DNA from: Hypomesus transpacificus
Taxonomy: Eukaryota; Chordata; Actinopteri; Osmeriformes; Osmeridae
Direction of reading: 5' to 3'
Length of the DNA stretch: 64,000 nucleotides
NCBI RefSeq assembly: GCF_021917145.1
Contig: NC_061062.1
Span: forward strand, 1,320,186 to 1,384,185
Positions 48,410 through 59,934 of the stretch are shown here, piece by piece (positions within the stretch are counted from its first letter, which is position 1; each line of letters starts with the position of its first letter). The position numbers were made by a program, and so were the translations under genes. The notes below the pieces were generated by a model. It was given only the letters and a program-made list of their open reading frames with translations. It made no database searches and was not told the DNA's origin.

Positions 48410-49200
48410 AGGCCCATGGAGAGGCCCATGGCCCTATGAGAGAGAGGGGGGCCCATGGCCCTGTGTGAGAGGGAGAGGGGGGCCCATGGCCCTGTAAGAG
48501 AGAGAGGGGGGCCCATGGCCCTGTGAGAGAGAGAGGGGGGCCCATGGCCCTGTGTGAGAGGGAGAGGGGGGCCCATGGCCCTGTGAGAGAGAGAGGGGGG
48601 CCCATGGCCCTGTGAGAGAGAGAGGGGGGCCCATGGCCCTGTGTGAGAGGGAGAGGGGGGCCCATGGCCCTGTGAGAGAGAGAGGGGGGCCCATGGCCCT
48701 GTGAGAGAGAGAGGGAGGCCCATGGCCCTGTGAGAGAGAGAGGGAGGCCCATGGCCCTGTGAGAGAGAGAGGGAGGCCCATGGCCCTGTGAGAGAGAGAG
48801 GGGGGGCCATTGGCCCTGTGAGAGAGAGAGGGGGGGCCATTGGCCCTGTGAGAGAGGGAGGCCCATGGCCCTGTGAGAGAGGGAGGCCCATGGCCCTGTG
48901 AGAGAGGGAGGCCCATGGCCCTGTGAGAGAGAGAGGGGGGGCCATTGGCCCTGTGAGAGAGAGAGGCCCATGGCCCTGTGAGAGAGAGAGGGGGGGCCAT
49001 TGGCCCTGTGAGAGAGGGAGGCCCATGGCCCTGTGAGAGAGAGAGGGAGGCCCATGGCCCTGTGAGAGAGAGAGGGAGGGAAGCCCATGACCCTGTGAGA
49101 GAGAGGGAGGGAGGCCCATGGCCCTGTGAGAGAGAGAGGGAGGGAGGCCCATGGCCCTGTGAGAGAGAGAGGGAGGCCCATGGCCCTGTGAGAGAGAGAG
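48410..49200 (+). repeat. 25-32 bp array with GGGCCCATGGCCC palindrome
   Basis: About 27 units joining a (GA)n-GGGG stretch to GGCCCATGGCCCTGTGAGAG; unit length varies through the GA/G part. Some units carry GGGGGGCCATTGGCC instead. All minus-strand frames and one plus-strand frame stay open for up to 300 codons because the unit lacks stops. Confidence 0.95.
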
Positions 49201-49502
49201 GGGGGGGAGAAAGGGAGAGAGAGAGAAGAGAGAGGGAGAAAGAGGGGGAGAGAGAGAGGGAAGAGAGAGGGAAAAAGAGGGGGAGAGAGAGAGAGAGGGA
49301 GAGAGGGGGAGGAGAAAGGGAGGAAGGGAGAGAGAGGGAGGGAGAGAGAGAGAGAGAGGGGGGGGGGGGAGAGAGAGAAAGAGGGGGAGAGAGAGAGAGA
49401 AAGAGGGGGAGAGAGAGAGAGAGAAAGAGGGGGAGAGAGAGAGAGAGGGAGAGAGAGAGGGGGAGAGAGAGGGGGGGGGAGAAAGGGAGAGAGGGAGAAA
49501 GT
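49201..49502 (+). repeat. GA/GGGA purine array
   Basis: Continues from the previous array as nearly pure A/G for about 300 bp, including a G9 run near 49360. Confidence 0.9.
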
Positions 49503-49619
49503 TACTTGAAAAAATATATAAATATATATTTATAGGGTAGGAGAGAGAGTGTGGTCAGAAGTTGATCAAAATAAAACCCTAAAACCTCACCAAGCAGCCC
49601 ACCCTGCTGGTCTTGGCTC

Positions 49620-49875
49620 CAGCCTGCCTCCCTGCTAATCAGAGTATGTCCTCACACCTCAACTCTCCTCGGCACATTCATAAATCTCATTCCCATTATC
49701 CCGCTAATTAGCCAGGATTACAGGAGCATGTAATGCCCCCGCTTCCCAATAGATTGATTGGAGGATGGTCTCTTTGTTTTGAAATCACTTCCTGATTGAT
49801 GTACAGAGCCCTAGTTTGCAATTGTAATGGCCCAGATGTTAACAATCAAATGCGTTTCCGCTCCAGGAAGTAACA
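49620..49875. promoter_or_regulatory. candidate conserved non-coding element
   Basis: Unique sequence with CCCGCTAATTAGCCAGGATT, TTCCCAATAGATTGATTGG, a GATTGATG and TGTTAACAATCAAATG, wedged between two purine arrays. This dense mix of homeodomain, CCAAT and TCF-like cores is typical of developmental enhancers, but conservation was not tested. Confidence 0.35.
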
Positions 49876-49920
49876 GTCTGTCATGGAAGAGGAGCCAGCC
49901 AGGCGTGTAGCTGCACATCA

Positions 49921-50382
49921 CAGGAGGGAGGGGGGGGAGGGAGGGAGGGGGGGAGGGAGGGAGGGGGGGAGGGAGAGAGGGAGAGAGGGAGGGAGGGCGG
50001 GAGAGAGGGAGAGAGGGGGGGAGGGAGGGAGGGAGAGGGAGAGAGGGGGGGAGGGAGAGAGGGAGAGATGGAGGGAGGGAGAGAGGGAGAGATGGAGGGA
50101 GGGGGGGGGGAGAGGGAGAGAGGGGGGGAGGGAGAGAGGGAGAGATGGAGGGAGGGAGAGAGGGAGAGATGGAGGGAGGGGGGGGAGAGAGGGAGGGAGG
50201 GAGTGATTGAGGGAGGGAGAGAGGGAGAGAGGGGGGGAGGGAGGGAGGGAGAAGGAGAGAGGGAGGGAGGGGGGGAGAGAGGGAGGGAGGGAGAGGAAGG
50301 GTGGGAGGGAGGTGGGAGGGGAGAGGGAGGGAGGGGGGGAGGGGAGAGGGAGGGAGGGGGGAAGAGGAGAGGAAGAGAAGGG
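49921..50382 (+). repeat. 460-bp GGGA purine array
   Basis: Almost pure purine strand of GGGAGGGAGGGGGGGAGAG-type units. It gives Gly/Arg/Glu and Pro/Ser/Leu frames. G-quadruplex and triplex formation are possible. Confidence 0.95.
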
Positions 50383-50959
50383 TTATATTCAGGAGCTTTG
50401 GCAGGTGTGGAAGACTGGTGAGGTAAAGAGATGGCACACGGTACACCCATGTTTCCCTCTCTGGTCCTCTGTTCCCCTTACACACATGACCAGAGCACCA
50501 GGCAGGCACCTGGAGGAGCTGCTGTCAGCTGAAGCACAGACTCTGCGTGGTGACACGTGTCTAACAAGTCAGGTGCTCTGGAAGTTACCAGTGTTTAAGC
50601 TATTGTTTGACTTCAACCCCTCGGGCCTTTCTAAGACGCATCAGTGGACAAAAACCGACTGTCCCTTTTTCACCAAAAACATTTGAAGGCCCATTTAGGT
50701 TACAGAAGGAGATATCACACTCATACAACACATAAAGGAAGTTGTTAGTTGTTAACAGTCACTGTCTGTCAGCAACAATCAGTGCCCGAGGCCTCTTGTG
50801 CTGCATCGTGATGCTGAAGCAGAGCTCAACATCGTCCACTAGAGGGCAGTATTGTCTCACCCAACCCACTCCCCTCCCTCATCTCTCCACTTCTTTCTTC
50901 TTACCCTTCACCGATAAATCACTTTCCAGGATGGTTAATGGATATGGAAGCAGATCATG

Positions 50960-51150
50960 AGTGAGCTATCTGTGGGGCGATAATTTAAGTCAAGATCCTC
51001 ACCCTGATCTCAGTGAAAGATTATTTATTTCAACAATAACGCAGGACACAGAGAGGGTTAGGGTGGGGGGGGAGAGATTGCTCATCTCCAATGAAGCGGT
51101 GTGTAAATTGGGTTCACTTTCCCCAATGAAAATATGGAGTGCAGTTTCTT
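50960..51150. promoter_or_regulatory. candidate conserved non-coding element
   Basis: Unique block with GGCGATAATTTAAGTCAAG, AAGATTATTTATTTCAAC and TTTCCCCAATGAAAATATGG; no coding potential seen. Confidence 0.25.
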
Positions 51151-51424
51151 TTGGACTTCCTGCTCATAGCGGGCTGCTCTGCCTTGCCAAGGGTGTCTGG
51201 GCCGAGGAAGGTGGCTGTGCGGAGGACTGGGAGGGGGCTCCAGACCTTGAATAACGCCCCTGTCGCCCCCCACTCTCTTCCAGGCCTGAAGAGGCATGGG
51301 GCTCATCTACTAGGACCCACTCTCCACTAATGAAATGGTTTGACCACAATAAGGATGGCCTATTGTGTGGCATTATGAAAAGACCCTGGCCATAGCTTTT
51401 ACTGTATGTAGGGTAGTTGGGAGA

Positions 51425-51582
<158 letters not shown>

Positions 51583-51807
51583 CCCGTGAGCTGTGCTACA
51601 TCGATCGTCTGTGTGGAGGCGGAGCCCCAGGCCTCTCCGCCCAGCCCAGATCGTCCTGCTCTCCCCTCATGCAGAAAAGAGCCTGATTATGGCCGGCTGA
51701 CATGTCTGAACAGGGCTGGGCAGGGAGCAGTGGCTCCATATGCCTTCCCATGTGGCCTCATCCTCCCTGTGCATCTGTGTCGACTGGTTCTGCTCCACAT
51801 GACGGCT

Positions 51808-51877
51808 CCTCCACACCGGGCCCTCCACACCGGGCCCTCCACACCGGGCCCTCCACACCGGGCCCTCCACACCGGGT
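51808..51877 (+). repeat. 14-bp minisatellite
   Basis: Five copies of CTCCACACCGGGCC. Confidence 0.9.
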
Positions 51878-51957
51878 CATGGACGCGGCAGAAACATGGC
51901 CGGATGTGGCTGGGCTCACAGTGGAAGGCAAACATCAGCCCGCGTGGGCCCGTGACA

Positions 51958-52118
51958 GGGTGCCGTAGCGGGGAGCCGTAGCGGGGAGCCGTAGCGGGGT
52001 GCCGTAGCGGGGTGCCGTAGCGGGGTGCCGTAGCGGGGTGCCGTAGCGGGGAGCCGTAGCGGGGTGCCGTAGCGGGGTGCCGTAGCGGGGAGCCGTAGCG
52101 GGGAGCCGTAGCGGGGTG
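51958..52118 (+). repeat. 13-bp CpG-containing minisatellite
   Basis: About twelve copies of GTAGCGGGGTGCC or GTAGCGGGGAGCC. Each unit carries one or two CpGs, so the array is a small CpG cluster. Confidence 0.9.
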
Positions 52119-52854
52119 CTGTGGATGTCTACAATGCCTTCGAGTCTCACACTGTCAGCCAGATATGCATCAGACACCAGCTCGCTGTGAGACGTATCCA
52201 TAGGGTGGCATCTTGACAGACTGAGCACTGTGATAAGCCCCTGTCACAGAGATATTACAGACGCATCTACGCTCAGCCCCCCGCTAAACACCTTCTTTCA
52301 GATTCTCCACGGGCCTGAAGATGTGTTGCCCTGCAGGCCAGCCTGACACACTCCCTCCATGTAGAAGCACGTGCTGGGGTCCCATAAGCACCAGACTTCT
52401 CTGTTTGCAGCCCTGACACGGAAGGTGAGGGAATCTGGCCCTTGGGAGTCGCGGAGGGACTTACCAGGCAGGGGAAGCCGATCCAGGCACTGTGGGTTGG
52501 GGCTCTGGGGGGCGGGGTCGTCCCCAGATGGGCCTGCTGATCAGCCTCCCTCCCTGGGGTGGGGGAGACCTCCTCCCCCCTGGCCTCCAGATGGGGGTCA
52601 CAGCCAGGCCTCTTCAGACGCCTCACAGGGGGACATCCTGGTCGCTGGTCCCAGGGGAGAGGGGACCTGCCTGGGAGCGGCAGCTGCAGCCCTGCCAGGC
52701 TCCTGGAGCCCCAGGGTGGACCTGCTGCTCTGCTTGGGCCCCGTTGGCACGGGACACATGGGGACATGCTTGTGCTCTCCTGCCTGGTTGGAGCGGAGGT
52801 ACTGATGGAGGAGAGAGGCAGCAGGAGCATCTCAGGCCCGTATGTCTGTGGAGG

Positions 52855-52960
52855 GAGAGAGACAGAGAGAGGGGGAGATGGAGAGAGAAAGAGAAACAGA
52901 GGGAGAGACAGAGAGAGAGAGAGGGACAGGGATGGAGAGGGACAGAGATGGAGAGATGTG
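52855..52960 (+). repeat. GA-rich stretch
   Basis: Degenerate GAGAGACAGAGAG-type sequence; no gene. Confidence 0.7.
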
Positions 52961-53189
52961 TGGGACTATTCATTTATTCATTAAACAAATCAATATATGA
53001 CATTTCCGTAAATATTTCGATGGTAAGGATGGGATGAGGAAATGCAGAACTCACATATCATCTACATATAAATGAAATCTGTTTTCAGGCACACCACTGT
53101 CTTTTACTCCAAACACAGCTCCCAATTCCTGTCATCGCAGGACAGAGAGATCTTCAGGAGAAAAAAGACAACGAGAGAGAAAACATCCA

Positions 53190-53475
53190 TTCTCAGCCTC
53201 CCTTTTGAAGTTACTGAAGCCGTTATTAAAAGTGTGGCGTGATTGATAACCTGTCAGTCATTGGAATAATCAGGACCAATCCCGTAGCTCGCAGACGACC
53301 CTGCCTCCCGCCCCCATCCCTTCTGCCCCTATCAACCTCCAACACATCCACCTGCCATTGGAAACCTGTAATTGAATGATTTTTTGTCATTATTTTGATT
53401 AATCATATTAATTTGTACTAATTAAGAGATGGTTTGAAGTGATGACAATTAGATTAATGAAATTAGTTTGAACTT

Positions 53476-53476
<1 letters not shown>
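53190..53476. promoter_or_regulatory. candidate conserved non-coding element, left half
   Basis: Very AT-rich unique tract with ATTGAATGATTTTTTGTC, GATTAATCATATTAATTTG, ACTAATTAAGAG and ATTAGATTAATG. Homeodomain-type ATTA cores are packed at close spacing and end at a C homopolymer. Confidence 0.4.

Positions 53477-53507
<31 letters not shown>
53477..53507 (+). repeat. poly(C) run of 31
   Basis: An uninterrupted C31 splits two AT-rich unique blocks. Length is likely to be unstable and may be misassembled. Confidence 0.9.
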
Positions 53508-53514
53508 ACCTCAT

Positions 53515-53830
53515 ATGAGGAATAAAGAAAAAGCGATCAGGATTGTTATGAAACAGTTGGCAATCTGGATTTTGGGACTAATTGAATGTCTGATTTTATT
53601 AATGATGAAATTTATAAAAGTCCTTGGGGGGTAATGAACGCAGATTCAGCTGCTAAGAGTGGAAAATTAATTAAAATTCCTGGAGATATTCCTGACGTTA
53701 AAGGCGCCTGTGTTAACCCTAGCCCCGTGGTGGCTGCAGTGTAAACTCCAGATCACTGCATGGCCAAAGGAAAGATGGATTGGATTTTAAGTGGCGACAA
53801 AAGAAATTAAACACTTAAAAAGACCCCTGG
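53515..53830. promoter_or_regulatory. candidate conserved non-coding element, right half
   Basis: Unique tract with GATTTTATTAATGATG, GGAAAATTAATTAAAATTCC (a near-perfect palindrome at 53660-53679) and TTAAAGGCGCCTGTG. No frame resembles a gene. Confidence 0.4.
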
Positions 53831-53994
53831 ATTCATGGTTTTCATCTCAAGTAGTTCTGTCGATTCTGATTGGCTGACCACTAAAACCAATCACAACATT
53901 AAGAAATGGATCGTTTTTAAGCTCATCCCTTTGCAGTTTGTCAGACAGTTGCTGTCACTCTACATCACAGTGCACTGGTGTTCCCCTGGACACC

Positions 53995-54745
53995 CTAACC
54001 CTGCCCTCACCCAAAACACCCTAACCTCACCCAAAACACCCTAATGCTGCCCTCACCCAAAACACCCTAACCCTGAGCTCACCCAAAACACCCTAACCCT
54101 GAGCTCACCCAAAACACCCTACCCTGAGCTCACCCAAAACACCCTAACCCTGAGCTCACCCAAAACACCCTAACCCTGAGCTCACCCAAAACACCCTAAC
54201 CCTGAGCTCACCCAAAACACCCTAACCCTGAGCTCACCCAAAACACCCTAACCCTGAGCTCACCCAAAACACCCTAACCCTGAGCTCACCCAAAACACCC
54301 TAACCCTGAGCTCACCCAAAACACCCTAACCCTGAGCTCACCCAAAACACCCTAACCATGCCCTCACCCAAAACACCCTAACCCTGAGCTCACCCAAAAC
54401 ACCCTAACCCTGCCCTCACCCAAAACACCCTACCCCTGAGCTCACCCGAAACACCCTACCCCTAAGCTCACCCAAAACACCCTAACCCTGAGCTCACCCA
54501 AAACACCCTAACCCTGAGCTCACCCAAAACACCCTAACCCTGAGTTCACCCAAAACACCCTAACCCTGACCTCACCCAAAACACCCTACCCCTGACCTCA
54601 CCCAAAACACCCTAACCCTGACCTCACCCAAAACACTCTTCCCTGCTCTCACCCAAAACACTCTCCCCTGAGCTCACCAAAAACACTCTCCCCTAACCCA
54701 AAACACTCTCCCCTGAGCTCACCCAAAACACCCTCCCTGACCAAA
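53995..54745 (+). repeat. 26-bp array containing CCCTAACCCT
   Basis: About 28 units with core ACACCCTAACCCTGAGCTCA. Each holds CCCTAACCCT, equal to one and a half vertebrate telomere repeats. Variants (CCTACCCCTG, CTCTCCCCTG) collect at the 3' end. Confidence 0.95.
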
Positions 54746-55269
54746 GATGTCTTCTTCAGGCTACATGAACAAATAACCACCGTATATCTGGGTATTGTGC
54801 AAGAAAACATTGAACTCATCTCAAAACCTAATAGCTTCACCTGGGAAACCCTGATGTCCGGTGTTGGCTGGAGCGCTGTGTTCTGGGCTGGTTCCAGGCT
54901 GGCCCTGGAGCGTGGGGCAGCCTGCTCTGGTGATTGACACTTGGGTCAGCCCATGCCAGTCAGGGTGCAGTGGGGGTCTGACACTTGTGTTCCACGGGCG
55001 CTGCCGCTCCTCCGGTTCTGCATATTCACCAGCCTGTCTCCCTCTCCACAGGCCAATTCATAATTAACAGCTGTTGGCTTGTCAAGAGTGGCCCTGGCCA
55101 TGGCACATGCACATACATTTATATTCACCGAGAAGAAACCTGTGTCATGGATGGATTTCAGGGGCCGTGAACTCATCCTCCTCCCCTGAATGATGGACGC
55201 ACACCTGAACGCTCAAACACTCACAGTCAGCCTGCTGCTGCTGCTACCTCCACACAGTTTCTCTTTTTT

Positions 55270-55405
55270 TCTCTTCCTCACTCTCCCTGTTCCTCTCTCA
55301 CTCTCCCTGTTCCTCTCTCACTCTCCCTGTTTCTCCCTCACTCTCCCTGTTCCTCTCTCACTCTCCCTGTTCCTCTCTCACTCTCCCTGTTCCTCTCTCA
55401 CTTTC
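55270..55405 (+). repeat. 18-bp CT-rich repeat
   Basis: About seven copies of CTCTCTCACTCTCCCTGTTC with small changes. Confidence 0.9.
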
Positions 55406-55569
55406 CCCGTTCCACTCTCTCTGGCTCTTTTTTGCCTTTTCTCCCTCTCCTAATCTCTCTCCCTCCCTACCTCTCTCTTTCTCCCTCCCCAAGTCAGCTC
55501 AGTCATGGGCTCAGGAACTTCTGCATAAACTCCAGTCCGTCTGGCCGGCAAAGAAGGTATGAAAATGAA

Positions 55570-56260
55570 AAGGCAGGGCTGGCCAGCGCTGTGTGTGTTT
55601 GTCATGCCTGTTTAGCTGAAGTTGAAATGTAAATACGGACCACGGGAGATCTGCGCCGAGATATGCTGCTTGAAATTCTAATAAACAAGTAGCTGTCCAC
55701 TTGTAATAAATGATACCCATAAAAAAGGGTGATTCCCTGAACAGATAAAGATGAAAAGTAATTGTTTGTGCTCACACAAAATTAATCAGATCAAAACAGG
55801 GGCAATCATTTTAAAGAGACACCCAAGCTATAAAAAAAGAGCTGTGATAAAGTATTGGCTATCAGGCATGAAGTCTGGAGGTTAGCATTACAATAATATG
55901 GAGGCCTTGTATTCAGGAGGAGGGAGATAGGATTATTGCATATATTCAAAGAGGAAGGAGATGTTTATGGTACATAACCAGAACGGTCTCTAAGATCCAA
56001 GGTCGTCAACAATGTGCTGTTCAGAGCTCACAGAGAACAGTATTGGAGCAAAGTTTTACATTTAAAACTTAAATGTAATTTAATGTGAAAATGATGATGA
56101 TTACAGATTAAACATTCTAAACTCTCATCTCTGACAAATTTGAATTGTTTCTTATTTTGGGACTAATCCATTAATGGTTAACACACATGGAAATATCAGA
56201 ATAAAAACAACTTTGGATTTGAATAGGGATCGCTTCTTAATTATTGACTTTGCCTCTACA
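55570..56260. promoter_or_regulatory. unique AT-rich tract, candidate regulatory
   Basis: No repeat and no coding frame. It contains CAAAATTAATCAGATC, GGGGCAATCATTTTAAAG and similar motifs. A weak candidate only. Confidence 0.25.
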
Positions 56261-56699
56261 CAGGTTATTTGTATGTGTTCCCCACACACGCGTGTTGCCA
56301 GAGGAGCCCGCATCCGTGGGCAGTCAACACAAACAGAGAGACTGCCATCCGTCTGAGGGCCCCAACACGCCAAGCCACCTGGGCACAGGAGACGCACTGC
56401 AAACACAGTTATTGTCACAGCTTTCAGATGCTAAACACACAGAACACACTGCAGACGGGGCCAATGTCCACCGCTCGCTCTGTCCCAGGCCAGACGCAGC
56501 CTCTCCCAGACCAGCCTGGCTCCTGGGCTAGCTCACGGCCTGGCTGCCGGCCTGCCTCCCGGCCTGGCTCCTGGGCTGTTTACCAGAGCAGAGGAGAGAC
56601 AGAGATCCTGGTCCACATAAACAACATGAGTATTGACTCACCTCAGAAGGCATTTGTTTACCAGCGCAATGTGCTGTGCTGCTTTGCCCCCGTTAGAAT

Positions 56700-56805
56700 A
56701 ATGTATTCATTCAGCATCTTTTGTCCAGAGCGACGCACAGAACCTGCAACCTCTTGATCTGCAGTCAAATGCTCTAACTGCCGAGCTAAAACCTCTTTCC
56801 TTCTG
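56700..56805 (+). mobile_element. SINE-like fragment
   Basis: TTCAGCATCTTTTGTCCAGA, GCGACGCACAG, then TGCAGTCAAATGCTCTAACTG and CCGAGCTAAAAC follow the order of the copies at 11135-11342 and 33530-33640. Confidence 0.5.
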
Positions 56806-56869
56806 TGTTACACAAGTGTGTTTGTTGAGGAGGGGTACTGTCCGGACAGCGGCCATGCCCGCAGCCCTC

Positions 56870-57025
56870 CCGTTAGTCTCCCCATGAACGTCCTCCCGTG
56901 AGTCTCCTCATGAACGTCCTCCCGTGAGTCTCCTCATGAACGTACTTCCGTGAGTTTCCTCATGAACGTCCTCCCGTGAGTCTCCTCATGAACGTCCTCC
57001 CGTGAGTCTCCTCATGAACGTCCCT
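56870..57025 (+). repeat. 26-bp minisatellite containing GTGAGTCTC
   Basis: About six copies with core CTCATGAACGTCCTCCCGTG. Each unit contains CCC/GTGAGT, again matching a 5' splice site, though no gene is recognised. Confidence 0.9.
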
Positions 57026-57099
57026 TCTGAGGCCTGCCAATCCCTCATGAGGAACGGAGGAGGACGACAGCCTAAAGTATAACGAACAGCGGCCCTGTC

Positions 57100-57560
57100 A
57101 GTTGAAACGATCAACAAGTCTTCCAGTTAGCAGCTGTCCTAATTGACTGGATGACGAGCTGAGACCACTCTGGAGAGGATTGTGTGCTTTGGCAAGTGTC
57201 TCGTCTGGTTACAGGAAAAAGATCACATTTGAAAGGAGGGGAGAAGATTGACGCCAAAGGCAGCGGTCCTCACAAACTCTTAACAGCAACCAAATTCCCT
57301 GCTCTCTTTATTCTTGTCTGGCAGGTTGTAATGGAGTTAATTGTACAATAAAAGCTATTCTCTAAATCATTTCCTCTCTGTCCATACAAGATTGATCACG
57401 GAACCAATCCTTTCTACTGCTGTAATTTTCATATTTAATGAGCGTGACTCCAAAACTATTACACTAATTAGTCAAATCTCACATATCGTTAATGATGCTC
57501 GCAGTAATTAATATTGTATTTAATTAAAAAATGACCCATTTCAGTGGCTTGCATGCAGGC
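57100..57560. promoter_or_regulatory. candidate conserved non-coding element
   Basis: The best-looking island of the desert: GGAGTTAATTGTACAATAAAAG, ACACTAATTAGTCAAATC, CGTTAATGATG, CAGTAATTAATATTG and TTTAATTAAAAAATG lie within about 250 bp of otherwise unique sequence. The block at 57320-57540 has no stop-free frame of note. Confidence 0.4.
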
Positions 57561-58146
57561 ATTGCTGGTTGGTTTGCCTGGGGGCAGGAGGGAATGGAGG
57601 CGGGGGGGTGTGCCAGGACAAGGTGGGGGGCTGGGCATTTAGACAACATGTTGATGGATAGAGAGAGGGAAGAGAGGGGGGAGGATGAGTGAGGCGGAGA
57701 GAGAGAGGGGGACAGGTGTAGGTGCTGTGAGTGTCTCTCTCTCTCTCTCCGCTGTGTGGTTGCAGCTTCCTGGTTTGCTGCAGCATATGTCTGAGTGGTT
57801 AGCATGTGCTCAGAACCCCCTCCTCTCCTGCTCTGGAGGCAGCCAGAAGGCTCTTGTGATTTATGTGGGCCCCCTTGTTCCACAGTGCATACACTGGAAA
57901 ATCTCCAGTTTACACAAGAATTGCCTGAAAAATGAGATCTGTGACTACATTCTTTTCATTAGCGGCTTACGCTAGCGTGGCAGTGGGAAGCCTCTGGGCT
58001 TCTAATGATGCGCTCCCGCGCAGGCCTGTAGCACCAGCAGCTGTTCACGGCTCCTCTCATTACCGCCAATATCCATGTCACAAACACTCTTATTTAATTT
58101 AGACAACAATTAAACGGGAGGAAAACAAAGTTGGTAAACTTGAGGC

Positions 58147-58174
58147 TGAGAGAGAGAGAGGTAGAGAGACAGAG

Positions 58175-58237
<63 letters not shown>

Positions 58238-58299
58238 GGAGAGAGGTAGAGAGAGAGAGACAGAGGTAGAGAAAGAGAGACAGAGAGGTAGAGAGAGAG

Positions 58300-58378
<79 letters not shown>

Positions 58379-58432
58379 CGATAGGTAGAGAGAGAGAGGT
58401 AGAGAGAGAGAGACAGAGAGGTAGAGAGAGGT

Positions 58433-58477
<45 letters not shown>

Positions 58478-58580
58478 AGAGTAGAGAGAGAGAGGTAGAG
58501 AGAGAGGTAGAGGTAGAGAGACAGAGAAAGAGAGAGACAGAGAGAGAGAGAGGTAGAGAGAGAGAGACAGAGAGAGAGAC

Positions 58581-58618
<38 letters not shown>

Positions 58619-58636
58619 GTAGAGAGAGAGAGAGAT
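58147..58636 (+). repeat. 490-bp GA array
   Basis: (GA)n with GGTA, GACA and GGA interruptions arranged in shifting blocks. All minus-strand frames stay open as Ser/Leu repeats. No gene. Confidence 0.95.
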
Positions 58637-58957
58637 GTCTGCACGGTGGCACACACACCAGGAAGTCACACGCGTGTCGCAAACGAACAAACACACCGGA
58701 CTCGCACACGCACAATCGCTTGGTTGTCTTTGTGATCTGAATAACTTACTGGTTAGTTAGACTAGATATTGGATGGAATGTCTTAATGCATAGTGCCCTT
58801 CAGTCGTGTCCATTTGCATAGCTCAAACCAGGATTCATTTATTAATACAGTGATAGATATGTTTTCCCTCCAGACGCACACACACAAATACATTTACATT
58901 ATGTTATTCAATCACTTCCTTAGTCTAGGAGCATGCAAACGTCAGCCCTGGCCTATC

Positions 58958-59075
58958 ACCCCCACTCCCCTGCCCTCCCCCACTCCCCTGCCCTCCCCCA
59001 CTCCCCTGCCCTCCCCCCACTCCCCCGCCCTCCCCCCACTCCCCCGCCCTCCCCCACTCCCTCTCCCTCTCCCTC
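58958..59075 (+). repeat. 18-bp C-rich repeat
   Basis: About six copies of CACTCCCCTGCCCTCCCC and variants, passing into CCCTCT units. Confidence 0.85.
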
Positions 59076-59426
59076 TCCCCCCTCCACCCATCAGTAACAA
59101 ACAATGATGCTTTAGACCCAGGCAGCAGTTTGGCTCTCTTATCTAAATAAGATTTAGCCTTCATTTAAGCGTGGGCCTCCATCAGTTTGGAGAGCTGGTG
59201 GAGGAGTAGTCAGCAGGATGGGAGACCTAGGGCAGCTCGTTTTATCTTTATTTATGTCTCTCTCTCTCTGTCTCTCTCTCTCTCCGTCTCCCTCTCTGTG
59301 TTCCCAGCAGAGGGGCTGGGTGTGCACGCGAGGGCTGCGCCGAGAGACGCACTCAACAATGTAATTGGGGTGATGAAAAATTATCGTGATTGGGGGCATT
59401 GCTTCTACCCCCATCTCCCCTTCCTC

Positions 59427-59545
59427 CCCCCCCCCCCCCCCCCCACCTCCCCAGCCCCCCTTCCACTCCCCCCAGCACTCCCCCCAGCACTCCCCCCAGC
59501 ACTCCCCCCAGCACTCCCCCCAGCACTCCCCCCTACCAGTAATAA
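59427..59545 (+). repeat. C-run plus 11-bp CCCCCCAGCACT repeat
   Basis: A C16 run is followed by about six CACTCCCCCCAG units. Confidence 0.85.
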
Positions 59546-59559
59546 CATCTCCTGGCCCA

Positions 59560-59720
59560 TCTGTCACCATCTAATGTGACAAAGTTTTTATCGCATGTAT
59601 TAAGGCGGCCAGATTAAAAAGTAAATACGGCAATCTCACCAGGCCCCGCGCTGGCAGGTTATGGCACATTTCACGGTGGCCTGAGCACCTCATCAGTGTT
59701 CCGCCGCCTGTGCCCCTGGC
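59560..59720. promoter_or_regulatory. candidate conserved non-coding element
   Basis: Short unique block with ACAAAGTTTTTATCGCATG, CAGATTAAAAAGTAAATACG and GGCAGGTTATGGCAC between two GC-rich arrays. Confidence 0.3.
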
Positions 59721-59934
59721 AGGGAAACAAACAGGCCCTCGGGGAACAGCGCCTGGGGGGTTGGAGGAGAGGGGGTCGGGGGGCGGGGGGCAGCGGGGGT
59801 TGCAGGGGGACTGGGGCAGAGAGGGGGGAAGGCGGGGTGTTCGGCTAGGGGGGATTGGGGTTAAGGAGATGTTAAAGGAAACCATTAATGTTATATGTCT
59901 TCTTCCCCATAGGTGGACTCCAGCAGAAGCTAGC

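Noticed and set aside
48250-49181. Open frames of 278-300 codons on the minus strand
   Set aside because: They are entirely translation of a tandem array, open in several registers at once, with no domain-like composition.
49811-50509. 232-codon Pro/Leu/Ser minus frame
   Set aside because: Generated by the GGGA purine array.
52273-52830. 185-codon minus frame and overlapping plus frames
   Set aside because: GC-rich region open in several frames, no family motifs, no splice-site logic; left as non-coding.
58094-58715. Three Ser/Leu frames of about 200 codons on the minus strand
   Set aside because: Read-through of a GA microsatellite.
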